Part shown: positions 42,204 to 51,484 of the stretch, piece after piece
How the letters are laid out: the number at the start of each line of letters is the position of its first letter
How positions within the stretch are numbered: the stretch's first letter is position 1
Assembly: GCF_037450285.1 (NCBI RefSeq)
Contig: NZ_JAQISN010000001.1
Span: 2,170,001-2,234,000 of the forward strand
DNA length: 64,000 nt
Origin: Erwinia sp. SLM-02
GTDB lineage: Bacteria; Pseudomonadota; Gammaproteobacteria; Enterobacterales; Enterobacteriaceae
Reading direction: 5' to 3'
The notes under the pieces: model-generated
The model's input: only the letters and a program-made list of their open reading frames with translations
Database searches by the model: none
What the model was told of the DNA's origin: nothing
Position numbers and translations under genes: made by a program

Positions 42204-43569
42204 TGCTGCTCCTTGCTGCCGCGGTAACCGGAACAGCGTGCTTCTCTTCCGGGATAATCAGGTTAAGGACAATCGCCACCAGCCCGCCGCTGGTCGCCGC
42301 CGAACCGAACAGGTTGCCGATAATCGGCGGGAAGTGGGCAAGAAACGCCGGCACCGCCTCCACGCCCAGCCCGAAGCCGAACGCCAGACCCACAATCAGC
42401 ATATCGCGGCGGTTTAACGGCACCTGGGTAATAATACGGATCCCCGCGGCCACCACGCAGCCGAACATCACCATCGTGGCGCCGCCCAGCACCGGCGTGG
42501 GGATCTGCCGCAGCAGTTCACCAAACGGCGGAAACAGCCCCAGCAGGATCAGGATCACCCCAATATAGCGGCCAACGTAGCGGCTGGCGACGCCGGTCAT
42601 CTGGATCACGCCGTTGTTCTGCGCAAAGGTGGTGTTGGGAAACGCGCACAGCATGGCGGCAACCATGCAGCTGATGCCGTCGGCCAGAATACCGCCCTTC
42701 AGGCGGGAGCGAAAAGCGCCGTCGTCAATCGACTGTTTTGAAATCAGGCAGTTGGCCGTCAGATCGCCCACCGCTTCCAGAATACACACCAGCGAAACTA
42801 AGGCAATCGGCAGGAAAATCGCACTGTTGAACTGGAAGCCAAACGGGAACAGCGACGGCAGGCGAAACCAGGTGTCGCCGAGGCCGGTGAGATGAAAATT
42901 TCCACTCAGCGCGGCGGCAATACAGCCGACGGCAATGCCCACCACCACCGACGAGAGGCGCAGCCAGCGGTTTTTTGCACAGCTCAGCAGCACGATAACC
43001 CCCAGCGTGCCGGCCCCGAGCGCGATATTGCTCATGCTGCCGAACGCCTGCGACTGCTCGCCGCCGCACCAGTTAATCACGCTGACTTTAATCAGGCTGA
43101 TGCCGATCAGCGCAATCACGCTGCCGGTGATAATCGGGGTAAAGATTTTTTTCAGCGGCTCAATAAAGCGGCTGACGACTACCGGCACCAGCGCGGCCAC
43201 AAAGTTCACGCCGAACAGCATGGCCATAATATCCTGCGGGCCGCCGCCCTGGCCCTTCACCCAGATGCCGCCGGCAATCGCCACGCCGAGGAAGGCAAAG
43301 CTGGTGCCCTGCATGCAGATCATCCCCGCGCCGATGCCCCAAACGCGGTTGGACTGGAGAAACGTGCCGATGCCGGAGGCCAGCAGCGACATACTGATCA
43401 GATACGGCAGCCAGTCGCCCAGCCCCAGCGCGGCACCAATAATCAGCGGCGGGGTAATGATCCCCACCAGCCCCGCCAGCACGTGCTGCAGCGCGCTGAA
43501 AAAGGCCGGAAGCGGAGGGATCTTCTGCTCAAGCCCGTAAATCAGGGTGTCGTTCTTTTCATCAGCCAT
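42181..43569 (-). CDS. NCS2/NAT-family xanthine or urate permease
   Basis: 462 aa, about 14 hydrophobic segments. The NAT signature QNNGVIQMTG, the Glu in ILEAVGD and the Asp in GGILADG correspond to the xanthine-binding residues of E. coli XanQ. The start at 43569 (MADEKND) has GGATGGAA upstream. In operon with uraD and hiuH, so urate or xanthine is the likely cargo; sequence alone does not settle which. Confidence 0.88.
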   Translation of the reverse strand: MADEKNDTLIYGLEQKIPPLPAFFSALQHVLAGLVGIITPPLIIGAALGLGDWLPYLISMSLLASGIGTFLQSNRVWGIGAGMICMQGTSFAFLGVAIAGGIWVKGQGGGPQDIMAMLFGVNFVAALVPVVVSRFIEPLKKIFTPIITGSVIALIGISLIKVSVINWCGGEQSQAFGSMSNIALGAGTLGVIVLLSCAKNRWLRLSSVVVGIAVGCIAAALSGNFHLTGLGDTWFRLPSLFPFGFQFNSAIFLPIALVSLVCILEAVGDLTANCLISKQSIDDGAFRSRLKGGILADGISCMVAAMLCAFPNTTFAQNNGVIQMTGVASRYVGRYIGVILILLGLFPPFGELLRQIPTPVLGGATMVMFGCVVAAGIRIITQVPLNRRDMLIVGLAFGFGLGVEAVPAFLAHFPPIIGNLFGSAATSGGLVAIVLNLIIPEEKHAVPVTAAARSSNDGAESL

Positions 43570-43877
43570 GGTTGTTCCATCCCGTTGCAAATAAGCGATA
43601 TCTGCACAGTGCACAAACCAGACCAGAGTGGCCGGGACGATGAGGATAATTTCCTTAAGCGCCGATTAGTCACGCGATTTCAATAAGATAAATTCATCAT
43701 TTATACCCCTTCATGCTCCGCCAGGTCGCGGCCCCGACATGAAACGTTAGATTCCTCAGTGGCGAATGAGAAATTATTGATTCACAACAAGGCAACATAA
43801 CCGCCCCGATGCACTAAAAAGAGGCAGCCCGGCGCGGGCGCGCGATAAAAACGCCGCCGCCAGCGCCTTTGCCGACC

Positions 43878-43892
43878 TGGTACGCAAATTGC
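43878..43892 (+). promoter_or_regulatory. Possible HpxR half-site upstream of hpxO
   Basis: TGGTACGCAAATTGC resembles CTGTACGCATTTTTGC in the hpxR-hpxD gap (46013-46028). It lies 36 bases before the hpxO start. The remaining bases of the 358-base gap 43570-43927 show no gene. Confidence 0.45.
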
Positions 43893-43927
43893 TGAACCTG
43901 ATAACGACGCCTGAACAGGAGAGCAAA

Positions 43928-45082
43928 ATGAAAGCATTAGTTATCGGTGGCGGCATTGGCGGCCTGAGCGCAGCGGTTGCGCTGAAGAATGCGGGGATTG
44001 CCTGCGAAGTCTATGAAGCGGTGAAAGAGATCAAACCGGTGGGGGCGGCGATTTCCATCTGGCCGAACGGCGTAAAGTGCATGCACCACCTCGGCATGGG
44101 CGAGATTATTGAAACCTTTGGCGGGCCGCTGCGTTCGATGGCCTATCAGGATCATCTCAGCGGTGAGGCGCTCACCCGGTTCAGCCTGGCCCCGCTGATT
44201 TCACGCACCGGCGGCCGCCCCTGCCCGGTTTCCCGCGCCGAACTCCAGCGCGAGATGCTGGATTTCTGGGGGCGCGAGCGGGTGCAGTTCGGCAAGCGGG
44301 TCACCCACACCGAGGAAAACAGCAACGGCGTGACCGTCTGGTTTACAGACGGCACCACGGCCCACGGCGATTTTCTGATTGCCGCCGACGGCAGCCACTC
44401 GGCGCTGCGGCCTTACGTACTGGGATACACGCCGGAGCGGCGCTACGCGGGCTACGTTAACTGGAACGGCCTGGTGGATATCGATGAAAGCCTGGCCCCC
44501 GCCGAACAGTGGACCACCTTTGTGGGCGAAGGCAAGCGCGTATCGCTGATGCCGGTTTCCGACGGGCGCTTCTACTTCTTCTTTGACGTACCGCTCCCGG
44601 CGGGGCTGGCGGAGGACCGCAGCACCCTGCGCGCGGATCTCACCCGCTACTTCAGCGGCTGGGCCGCGCCGGTGCAACAGCTGATTGCCACGCTGAACCC
44701 GGAAACCACCAACCGCATTGAGATCCACGATATCGAGCCGTTTGACCGGCTGGTGCGCGGCAAGGTGGCGCTGCTGGGCGATGCCGGGCACAGTACCACG
44801 CCGGATATCGGCCAGGGCGGCTGCGCGGCGATGGAGGATGCGGTGGTGCTCGGCGCGGTTTTCCGCGAGAACCGCGATATCGAATCGGCGCTGCGCGAGT
44901 ACGAGGCGCAGCGCTGCGACCGCGTGCGGGACCTGGTGCTCAAGGCACGCAAGCGCTGCGACGTCACCCACGGTAAGGATATGGCGCTGACCCAGGCCTG
45001 GTATCAGGAGCTGAAGGAAGAAACCGGCGAGCGCATTATCAACGGCATGTGCGAAACCATTCAGGGCGGTCCGCTGGGCTGA
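43928..45082 (+). CDS. hpxO: FAD-dependent urate hydroxylase HpxO
   Basis: 384 aa, exactly the length of Klebsiella HpxO, with near-continuous similarity. FAD motif GGGIGGLSAAVALK, YEAVKEIKPVGAAIS, and the second FAD motif VALLGDAGHSTTPDIGQGG. Oxidises urate to 5-hydroxyisourate with NADH and O2, feeding HiuH and UraD encoded leftward. Start at 43928 with AGGAG. Its last 22 bases overlap the end of convergent hpxR. Confidence 0.95.
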   Translation: MKALVIGGGIGGLSAAVALKNAGIACEVYEAVKEIKPVGAAISIWPNGVKCMHHLGMGEIIETFGGPLRSMAYQDHLSGEALTRFSLAPLISRTGGRPCPVSRAELQREMLDFWGRERVQFGKRVTHTEENSNGVTVWFTDGTTAHGDFLIAADGSHSALRPYVLGYTPERRYAGYVNWNGLVDIDESLAPAEQWTTFVGEGKRVSLMPVSDGRFYFFFDVPLPAGLAEDRSTLRADLTRYFSGWAAPVQQLIATLNPETTNRIEIHDIEPFDRLVRGKVALLGDAGHSTTPDIGQGGCAAMEDAVVLGAVFRENRDIESALREYEAQRCDRVRDLVLKARKRCDVTHGKDMALTQAWYQELKEETGERIINGMCETIQGGPLG

Positions 45083-46005
45083 CGCCCCTCAGGCGGCGTA
45101 GCGGACTGCATCGCCTCCAGCACCGCCGTCAGCTTCTGGATCGCCATCTGCGCCGGGCGGGAAAGCTGGCGCGAAGGCGCGGTACAGAGCGCTAACGTCA
45201 GCGGCCGCAGCAGCGTGCCGCGCAGCGGAGCAAACGCCAGCTGGCCGCGTTGCACCTCGTCGTGAACGTCCAGCCGGCTCAGCACCGCTACCCCGCTGCC
45301 CTTCAACACCAGCGATTTGATCAGCCGGATATCATTGCAGCTGATGGTGTTCGCCGGGGAAAAATCATGATGGCGGTAGAGCATCGCCACCCGATCGTGA
45401 ACCATCAGCGGCGCGCCTGGGAGGATATGACGCTCGCCGCTCAGCTCCCCCAGCGAGATGCGCCCGCAGGCTGCCAGCGGGTGATCCGCACGCATCACGA
45501 TGCCCATCTCCAGCTCAACGAACGCCAGCACGCTCAGCCCCGCCTGCCCTTCCGGGTCGAGGATCAGCCCGAAATCGAGATCGGCCTGCCGGACCTTCTG
45601 GCTGACCGTATGGCTGTCGGCCACCTGTAAAACCAGCTCCAGCCACTGCCAGTCGGCGATGATATCGGACAGCGCGCCGGCAAAGCTGCCTTCCGCCAGC
45701 GCCTGTACCAGCCCGACGTTGACCGTGCCGCGCCGCAGCCCCTGCAGCTCATCAAACTTCTGCCGCGTCAGGCGAAATTCCTTCTGCCAGCGCAGGATAT
45801 TGTCGTACAGCAGCTCCCCCGCCGTGGTCATCCGCAGCCCTTCGGGCAGGCGTTCAAACAGCGGCGTACCGAACTCTTCCTCGGCCTGCAGGATCTGGCG
45901 GTTGATCGCCGACGCGGAAATATGCAGCTTTTCCGCCGCCCGCCGCAGGCTGCCGCTGCGGGCCACCTCGGCAAAGTAGAGCGCAAATCGTGAAAACGGA
46001 CTCAT
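45061..46005 (-). CDS. hpxR: LysR-type regulator HpxR
   Basis: 314 aa. N-terminal helix-turn-helix FAEVARSGSLRRAAEKLHIS and ASAINRQILQAEEEFGTPLF, then a LysR substrate-binding domain. Divergent from hpxDE, with a 9-bp inverted repeat in the gap. In Klebsiella HpxR activates hpxDE and hpxO. The 3' end overlaps hpxO by 22 bases in a tail-to-tail arrangement. Confidence 0.92.
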   Translation of the reverse strand: MSPFSRFALYFAEVARSGSLRRAAEKLHISASAINRQILQAEEEFGTPLFERLPEGLRMTTAGELLYDNILRWQKEFRLTRQKFDELQGLRRGTVNVGLVQALAEGSFAGALSDIIADWQWLELVLQVADSHTVSQKVRQADLDFGLILDPEGQAGLSVLAFVELEMGIVMRADHPLAACGRISLGELSGERHILPGAPLMVHDRVAMLYRHHDFSPANTISCNDIRLIKSLVLKGSGVAVLSRLDVHDEVQRGQLAFAPLRGTLLRPLTLALCTAPSRQLSRPAQMAIQKLTAVLEAMQSATPPEGRQPSGPP

Positions 46006-46013
46006 CGGTCACC

Positions 46014-46068
46014 TGTACGCATTTTTGCAACACCCTGGTGAATTAATGCTGATGGATGCGTACACCCT
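46014..46068. promoter_or_regulatory. HpxR operator region between hpxR and hpxD
   Basis: Exact inverted repeat TGTACGCAT (46014-46022) / ATGCGTACA (46056-46064), and the direct repeat ACACCCT at 46030 and 46062, 32 bases apart (three helical turns). Fits tetrameric LysR binding over the divergent promoters. Confidence 0.6.
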
Positions 46069-46130
46069 AATATGACAACAATAAACCCACAACAACTAAA
46101 CCAGTATTTTTGTGAGCAGGAAGGCCGACG

Positions 46131-47168
46131 ATGAACACGCACAAACCCACTCCCCCCGCCCATTGCACCTTCGAGCCGGATGACTGGCTGAAGCTGGCGA
46201 AATGCTGGCACCCGGTGGCCCGCGCCTGCGACATCGACGCCGCGCCGGTCAAAGCCACGCTGCTGGACGAACAGCTGGTTATTTACCGCATCAAAGGCCA
46301 GGTGGTGGTGGCGCGCGACGTCTGCCCGCATCGCGGCGTGCCGCTGACGCTGGGTTTTCACGATGAAGAAGGGATTATCTGCCCCTACCACGGTCTGCGC
46401 TTCGGCGAAGATGGCCGCTGTAACCGCATTCCCTCCAGCCCGGACCAGCCGGTGCCGGCCAAACTCAACCTGACGAGCTACGCGGTGGAAGAGCGCTACG
46501 GACTGATCTGGACCTGCCTGGACTTCGATGCCGACAACCCGCCGCCGCTGCCGACCATGCCGCTGTGGGACGCAGACGGCTACCAGCAGATCAACTGCCC
46601 GGGCTTTGAGGTCAACGGCTTTGCCGGTCGCCAGGTGGAGGGCTTTCTGGACGTCGCCCACTTTGCCTGGGTGCATACCGATACCTTCGCCGATGCCGAC
46701 AACCAGCGGGTGCCGGACTACAAGCCGCAGGAAACGCCGTTTGGCTTCGTTGCCGACTACTGGAGTTCGGTGAGCAACTACGCGCCACACTCGGAATACC
46801 GTGCGCCGGAAGGGTTCCAGTGGCTGCGGCATTTTGAAATGCACCTGCCGTTTACCGCCACGCTGACCATTCATTTCCCCGGCGAGGAGCGGATGGTGAT
46901 TATGAATGCCGCCTCGCCGGTGTCGGCCCGGGTTACGCGGATGTTTGCGCCTATCGCCCGCAATGTCGATCTGCACGTGCCGGTGGAGGATGTGCATGCT
47001 TTTAACCTGCGGGTGTTTGAGGAGGACCGGCTGATGGTGGAAACCCAGCGCCCGGAAAGGCTGCCGCTGGACCTCACCCTGGAGGCGCATATCCCGGCCG
47101 ACCGCAGTTCGATTGCCTACCGTCGCGGCCTGAAAAAAATGGGCTTCGGCGACTTTTTCCTCGTCTGA
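46131..47168 (+). CDS. hpxD: HpxD, Rieske-type oxygenase of hypoxanthine oxidation
   Basis: 345 aa. The Rieske [2Fe-2S] ligands are C65/H67 (CPHRG) and C84/H87 (CPYHG). The mononuclear-iron region is EGFLDVAHFAWVH. In Klebsiella HpxDE oxidises hypoxanthine to xanthine in place of a molybdenum xanthine dehydrogenase. GGAAGG precedes the ATG. Coupled with hpxE 12 bases downstream. Confidence 0.93.
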   Translation: MNTHKPTPPAHCTFEPDDWLKLAKCWHPVARACDIDAAPVKATLLDEQLVIYRIKGQVVVARDVCPHRGVPLTLGFHDEEGIICPYHGLRFGEDGRCNRIPSSPDQPVPAKLNLTSYAVEERYGLIWTCLDFDADNPPPLPTMPLWDADGYQQINCPGFEVNGFAGRQVEGFLDVAHFAWVHTDTFADADNQRVPDYKPQETPFGFVADYWSSVSNYAPHSEYRAPEGFQWLRHFEMHLPFTATLTIHFPGEERMVIMNAASPVSARVTRMFAPIARNVDLHVPVEDVHAFNLRVFEEDRLMVETQRPERLPLDLTLEAHIPADRSSIAYRRGLKKMGFGDFFLV

Positions 47169-47180
47169 ACGGAGGCGGCA

Positions 47181-48146
47181 ATGAGTGAGATGCTGGAAGC
47201 AAGAGTCGACGGCCTGTGGTGCCAGGGCGACAAAAGTCTGGCGGTCAGCCTGGTGGGCACCGGCTCTGCGGCTCTGCCCAACTGGCAGCCCGGGGCGCAT
47301 ATCGATCTCCACCTGCCCTGCGGACTTATCCGTCAGTATTCGCTGACCGGAACCGGCGAGGCGAACCGCTATCTGATCTGCGTGGCGCGTGAAGCGGCAT
47401 CGCGCGGGGGATCGCGCTACATTCACGACACGCTGCGCCCCGGCCAGCGGCTGATGATCTCAGCGCCGCGCAACCTGTTCCCCCTGCAGCCTGCCGGGCG
47501 GGTGCTGCTGCTGGCGGCCGGGATCGGCATCACCCCGCTGTACGCGATGGCGGTACGGCTCAGGGCGGCAGGCACGCCTTTTGAACTGCACTACTTTGTA
47601 AAAAGCCGCCGCAGCGCCGCCTTTATCGCTGAACTGATGGAAAACAGCAATGGGCCGATGTGTACCGTTCACTGTTCCGACGAGGGCGGCAGCCCGCGCC
47701 ACCGGCTGGCGCAGGTCATCGCCGCGCCGCAGGATAATGCGCACCTTTACGCCTGCGGCCCGCAGGGATTTATGACTTCGGTTGCGGAAACCGCACGGGC
47801 GAAAGGCTGGGCGGAAGAACGGATCCACAGCGAAGCCTTCCAGCCCGCGGCACCGACGGTGGGTGGATCGCAGGACGGCACGTTTACCATCACGCTGGGG
47901 TCAACCGGGGAACGCTGGCCGGTGCCGGGGAATAAGACTATTGCTCAGGTGCTGCAGGAGAACGGCGTGGCCGTGCCGCTCTCCTGCGAGATGGGCCTGT
48001 GCGGCGCCTGCCTGACCCCGGTGATCGAGGGCGTTATCGATCACCGCGATACCGTTCAGTCCGAACAGGAAAAAACCGCCCCGGCGCAGCATATCGCGCT
48101 GTGCTGCTCACGCAGCCACTCCGGGGAGATTGTTATCGATCTTTGA
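47181..48146 (+). CDS. hpxE: HpxE, ferredoxin-reductase partner of HpxD
   Basis: 321 aa phthalate-dioxygenase-reductase type: flavin-binding RQYSLTG, NAD-binding LLLAAGIGITPLYAMA and ACGPQGFM, and a C-terminal plant-type [2Fe-2S] domain CEMGLCGACLTPVIEG. It carries electrons from NADH to HpxD. Strong GGAGG ribosome site. Confidence 0.93.
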   Translation: MSEMLEARVDGLWCQGDKSLAVSLVGTGSAALPNWQPGAHIDLHLPCGLIRQYSLTGTGEANRYLICVAREAASRGGSRYIHDTLRPGQRLMISAPRNLFPLQPAGRVLLLAAGIGITPLYAMAVRLRAAGTPFELHYFVKSRRSAAFIAELMENSNGPMCTVHCSDEGGSPRHRLAQVIAAPQDNAHLYACGPQGFMTSVAETARAKGWAEERIHSEAFQPAAPTVGGSQDGTFTITLGSTGERWPVPGNKTIAQVLQENGVAVPLSCEMGLCGACLTPVIEGVIDHRDTVQSEQEKTAPAQHIALCCSRSHSGEIVIDL

Positions 48147-48163
48147 AACGCAGGAACTTCCCG

Positions 48164-48814
48164 CTACTGCGGATCCCCTTTCGGGATCTCGGCAAAGAAT
48201 CCGGCAAACAGCGGCTGACGCAGCTGGTGCAGCACCTCCTGCAGGGTATCCAGCGGCGCGGCGGACCAGTCGGCGCGGGCATCAACGTCGGGGTATTCGC
48301 GGTCGTACCAGATTTTCAGCGCGGCCGAATGCATCCCGCGCCTGTCGCCGCCGGCTGCGGCCCCGGCGCGCATTGCCGCCAGCAGCCGATCGGCAAACGG
48401 CAGCTCGCTGCGCAGCTGATATTCCCGGCGCATCTCCGCCAGCGTTTCCGCATTAAGCAGTAAATTTCCCCCCACCGCGCCGTCGTTCACCGACAGGCTG
48501 TCGGCATAAACGCCGCACAGCGGGCCGCTCCAGTGCGCCACGCTGCCGCTGCGATCCACGATCATTACCTGCCTTCTGGGGGCTTCCGGATCTTCCCGCA
48601 GCAGCATTGCCAGCGTTTCGGTGGCGGAAAACCCCTCGCGCAGCCGCGCAATGCCGTGGATGCCGTACAGCGGATTGGTCATCGCCTGGGTGGCAATCGC
48701 ACCTACCCGCGCGGCACCGTGGATCACCAGCGCCCCTACCGCCGGACCGGCGGTAGCCGTGGCCGCACCGAACGCGCCGGTATGCGGATCGCGCGCGACA
48801 ATTGAGAAGGTCAT
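48164..48814 (-). CDS. DUF1028 family protein (Ntn-hydrolase-like)
   Basis: 216 aa. Opens MTFSIVARDPHTGAFGAATA, then GALVIHGAARVGAIATQAMT, which is the DUF1028 family of predicted Ntn hydrolases. The mature nucleophile would be the Thr or Ser near the start. No fixed function is known to me. It lies between hpxE and the ABC transporter, tail-to-tail with hpxE and divergent from the transporter, and shares its control region. That suggests it acts on a purine-breakdown product or a peptide-like substrate of the transporter; this is inference. Confidence 0.85.
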   Translation of the reverse strand: MTFSIVARDPHTGAFGAATATAGPAVGALVIHGAARVGAIATQAMTNPLYGIHGIARLREGFSATETLAMLLREDPEAPRRQVMIVDRSGSVAHWSGPLCGVYADSLSVNDGAVGGNLLLNAETLAEMRREYQLRSELPFADRLLAAMRAGAAAGGDRRGMHSAALKIWYDREYPDVDARADWSAAPLDTLQEVLHQLRQPLFAGFFAEIPKGDPQ

Positions 48815-48843
48815 GTCAGCTCCCGTGGCGAGGTCAGACTAAA

Positions 48844-48889
48844 TTTATATGGATAAATTATTGCAATAAGCCCTATTTATACGCATAAA
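48844..48889. promoter_or_regulatory. Pair of TTTAT-N4-ATAAA operators
   Basis: TTTATATGGATAAA (48844-48857) and TTTATACGCATAAA (48876-48889) are near-identical palindromes 32 bases apart (three helical turns), in the gap between the DUF1028 gene and the ABC transporter. Likely target of the GntR-type regulator encoded at 54063. Confidence 0.6.
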
Positions 48890-48937
48890 TAATAATCAGG
48901 ACAACCGGTATTCACTCCCGAAGCAGATGAGGCCACC

Positions 48938-50515
48938 ATGCTGAGTACGCGACGAATCAAGGTTTTAATCACCAGCGCCCTGCTGCTGTGCCCGCTGCTC
49001 GGCGCACCGCTGGCTCAGGCCGCCACGCCCGCCGATGCGCTGCTGATAGGCCAGGTGGCCGAACCGCAGTCGCTCGATCCGCAGGTGGCCACCGCCGCCA
49101 ACGACTCGCGTATTCTGGTCAATATGTATGACGGACTGGTGCGCAACGGCGAAGGTAAACTGGATATCGAACCGGCGCTGGCCACCCGCTGGGAGATCAG
49201 CCCGGATGGCCTCACCTACCGTTTCCATCTGCGCGACAACGTGCGCTTCCACGACGGTACGCCGTTCAACGCCGAAGCGGCGAAGTTTACCTTCGATCGC
49301 ATGATCGACGAGAAAAATCCGTGGCACGATACCGGCCCGTTCCCGCTGTCGTTTTTCTTCTCCAGCATCAAATCCATTGATACCCCCGATGAACAGACGC
49401 TGGTATTCCACCTGAAAGAGCCTTTCGCGCCGTTCCTCTCCAATCTGGCCACCCCGACGGGGCTGATCGTTTCACCGGCCGCGGTGAAAAAATATGGTAA
49501 GGATTTTGGCCGCCATCCGGTGGGGACCGGGGCGTTTCAGTTTGGCGAATGGCGGGCCAACCAGCGCGTGGTGGTGACGGCGAATGCGTCTTACTGGGAC
49601 GGTAAACCGGCGGTCAACACCGTGGTATTCCGCCCGATTACCGACGGCAACACCCGCGTGGCGGAGATGCTCTCCGGCGGGATTGACGCGATGGTGGAAG
49701 TCCCGCCGGATACGGTGAAGCTGTTCGCGGAGAAGCGCAAACGCTTCCGTCTGTATGAAACCACCGGCCCGCACGTCTGGTACGTGATGCTGAACGCGCA
49801 GGTGCCGCCGTTTAACGACGTTCGCGTGCGTCAGGCGGTGAACTACGCGGTGAACAAACAGTCGCTGGTCGACAATATTCTTCAGGGTTCTGCGGACGTG
49901 GCCGACGGCCCGATCCCGGCGGCGTTCAGCTGGGCGGCGAATCCCGACGTGAAGGCGTATCCCTACGATCCGCAGAAGGCGCGCGAGCTGCTGAAAGCGG
50001 CAGGAGCGGAAGGTGCAACCCTGACCTTCTACGTCACCGAAGGGGGATCGGGGATGCTCGACCCGGTGCCGATGGCCACCGCCATTCAGGCCGATCTGAA
50101 AGCGGTCGGGCTGAACGTGAAAATTGAAACTTATGAATGGAACACCTATCTGTCGAAGGTCAACGCCGGACTGACGCCGCAGACCCATATGGCGGAAATG
50201 GCGTGGATGACCAACGACCCGGATACCCTGCCGTTTTTAACCCTGCGCACGGATGCCTGGCCGAAAAAAGGCGGCTTTAACTCGGGTTACTACAGCAATC
50301 CGCAGGTAGATGCGCTGCTGGAAAAAGCCCGTCTGACCACCGATAACGCCGAACGCGGGCAGCTTTACCGCCAGGTGCAGCAGATCGTGCACAACGACGC
50401 GCCGTGGCTGTTTGTCGCCAACTGGAAGCAGAATGCCGTGACCTCCACGCGCATTAACCATTTTTCCCTGCAACCGAACTTTAACCTGTTACTCAATCGG
50501 GTGACCAAACAGTAA
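48938..50515 (+). CDS. ABC transporter substrate-binding protein, DppA/OppA type
   Basis: 525 aa. Signal peptide (MLSTRRIKVLITSALLLCPL, cleaved near AQAA), then family-5 binding domain: EPQSLDPQVATAANDSRI, the RFHDGTPFNAE motif and FKRMIDEKNP-type segment (here FDRMIDEKNP). Binds a peptide or peptide-like ligand in the periplasm. First gene of a five-gene unit ending in a GntR regulator, within the purine cluster. The ligand is unknown; a ureido compound or dipeptide is possible. Confidence 0.9.
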   Translation: MLSTRRIKVLITSALLLCPLLGAPLAQAATPADALLIGQVAEPQSLDPQVATAANDSRILVNMYDGLVRNGEGKLDIEPALATRWEISPDGLTYRFHLRDNVRFHDGTPFNAEAAKFTFDRMIDEKNPWHDTGPFPLSFFFSSIKSIDTPDEQTLVFHLKEPFAPFLSNLATPTGLIVSPAAVKKYGKDFGRHPVGTGAFQFGEWRANQRVVVTANASYWDGKPAVNTVVFRPITDGNTRVAEMLSGGIDAMVEVPPDTVKLFAEKRKRFRLYETTGPHVWYVMLNAQVPPFNDVRVRQAVNYAVNKQSLVDNILQGSADVADGPIPAAFSWAANPDVKAYPYDPQKARELLKAAGAEGATLTFYVTEGGSGMLDPVPMATAIQADLKAVGLNVKIETYEWNTYLSKVNAGLTPQTHMAEMAWMTNDPDTLPFLTLRTDAWPKKGGFNSGYYSNPQVDALLEKARLTTDNAERGQLYRQVQQIVHNDAPWLFVANWKQNAVTSTRINHFSLQPNFNLLLNRVTKQ

Positions 50516-50536
50516 CGCCGACGCAGGAGCCTGACT

Positions 50537-51484
50537 ATGTGGCACTACACGCTAAAACGCGTTCTGGCGATCGTTCCCATCTTTATCGGGCTTTCGCTGA
50601 TCGTCTTTCTGATTATGGCGATGATCCCCGGCAATCCGGCCCAGGCGCTGCTGGGAGCCTGGGCCACGCCGGAAAACGTCGAACGCATCACCCGCGATCT
50701 CGGACTGGATAAGCCGCTGTGGCAGCAGTATCTGATCTGGATCGGCAACATCCTGCACGGCGACTTTGGCCGCTCCTACGTGCTGAACCGCCCGGTGATT
50801 GACGAGGTGCTGCAGCGGCTGTCGGCCACGCTGATCCTCGGCGGCAGCGCGCTGCTGCTCAGTACCGTGCTCGGGCTGCTGGCGGGGATCGCCTCCGCGC
50901 TGCGCCAGTTCGGCTGGGGCGATCGGTTAATCACCCTGTGCGTACTGGTGGGGATTTCCATGCCCTCGTTCTGGATCGGTCTGCTGATGATTATGCTGTT
51001 CGCCGTGCAGCTGCAGTGGTTCCCGGCCTCCGGGATGTTCGCCATCTGGGGCGGCGGCGGCTGGCTGGATCTGCTGCATCACCTGGCGCTGCCCGCCGTC
51101 ACCCTGGCGATTGTCGCCACCGGGGTGATCGCCCGCCTGACCCGCACCGCGATGCTGGAGGTGCTGCGTCAGGACTTTATTCGTACCGCACGCGCCAACG
51201 GCCTGAGCGAGTCGAAGGTGATCTACCGCCACGCCTTTCGCATGGCGCTGGTGTCGGTGATCCCGGTGATCGGCATTCAGGCCGGCTTTGTGCTGGGCGG
51301 CGCGGTGTACATTGAAACCGTCTTCCAGTGGCCGGGGCTGGGCGCGATGCTGGTGAAAGCCGTTGCCACCCGCGATCTGCTGCTGGTGCAGGGCGGCGTG
51401 CTGGTTGCCGCCGCGGTTTATGTGCTGATCAACCTGTGCGCCGACATCCTGCAGGCGCTTCTCGACCCGAGGTTAAAATCATGA
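50537..51484 (+). CDS. ABC transporter permease, DppB type
   Basis: 315 aa, six hydrophobic segments, N-terminal LKRVLAIVPIFIGLSLIVF, and the ATPase-coupling loop DFIRTARANGLSESKVIYRH. AGGAG upstream. Overlaps the next gene by 4 bases (ATGA). Confidence 0.93.
   Translation: MWHYTLKRVLAIVPIFIGLSLIVFLIMAMIPGNPAQALLGAWATPENVERITRDLGLDKPLWQQYLIWIGNILHGDFGRSYVLNRPVIDEVLQRLSATLILGGSALLLSTVLGLLAGIASALRQFGWGDRLITLCVLVGISMPSFWIGLLMIMLFAVQLQWFPASGMFAIWGGGGWLDLLHHLALPAVTLAIVATGVIARLTRTAMLEVLRQDFIRTARANGLSESKVIYRHAFRMALVSVIPVIGIQAGFVLGGAVYIETVFQWPGLGAMLVKAVATRDLLLVQGGVLVAAAVYVLINLCADILQALLDPRLKS

Noticed and set aside
46002..47426. 474-codon minus-strand frame opposite hpxD
   Set aside because: A shadow of hpxD/hpxE with His/Arg-rich composition; hpxD has its Rieske motifs and a good ribosome site.
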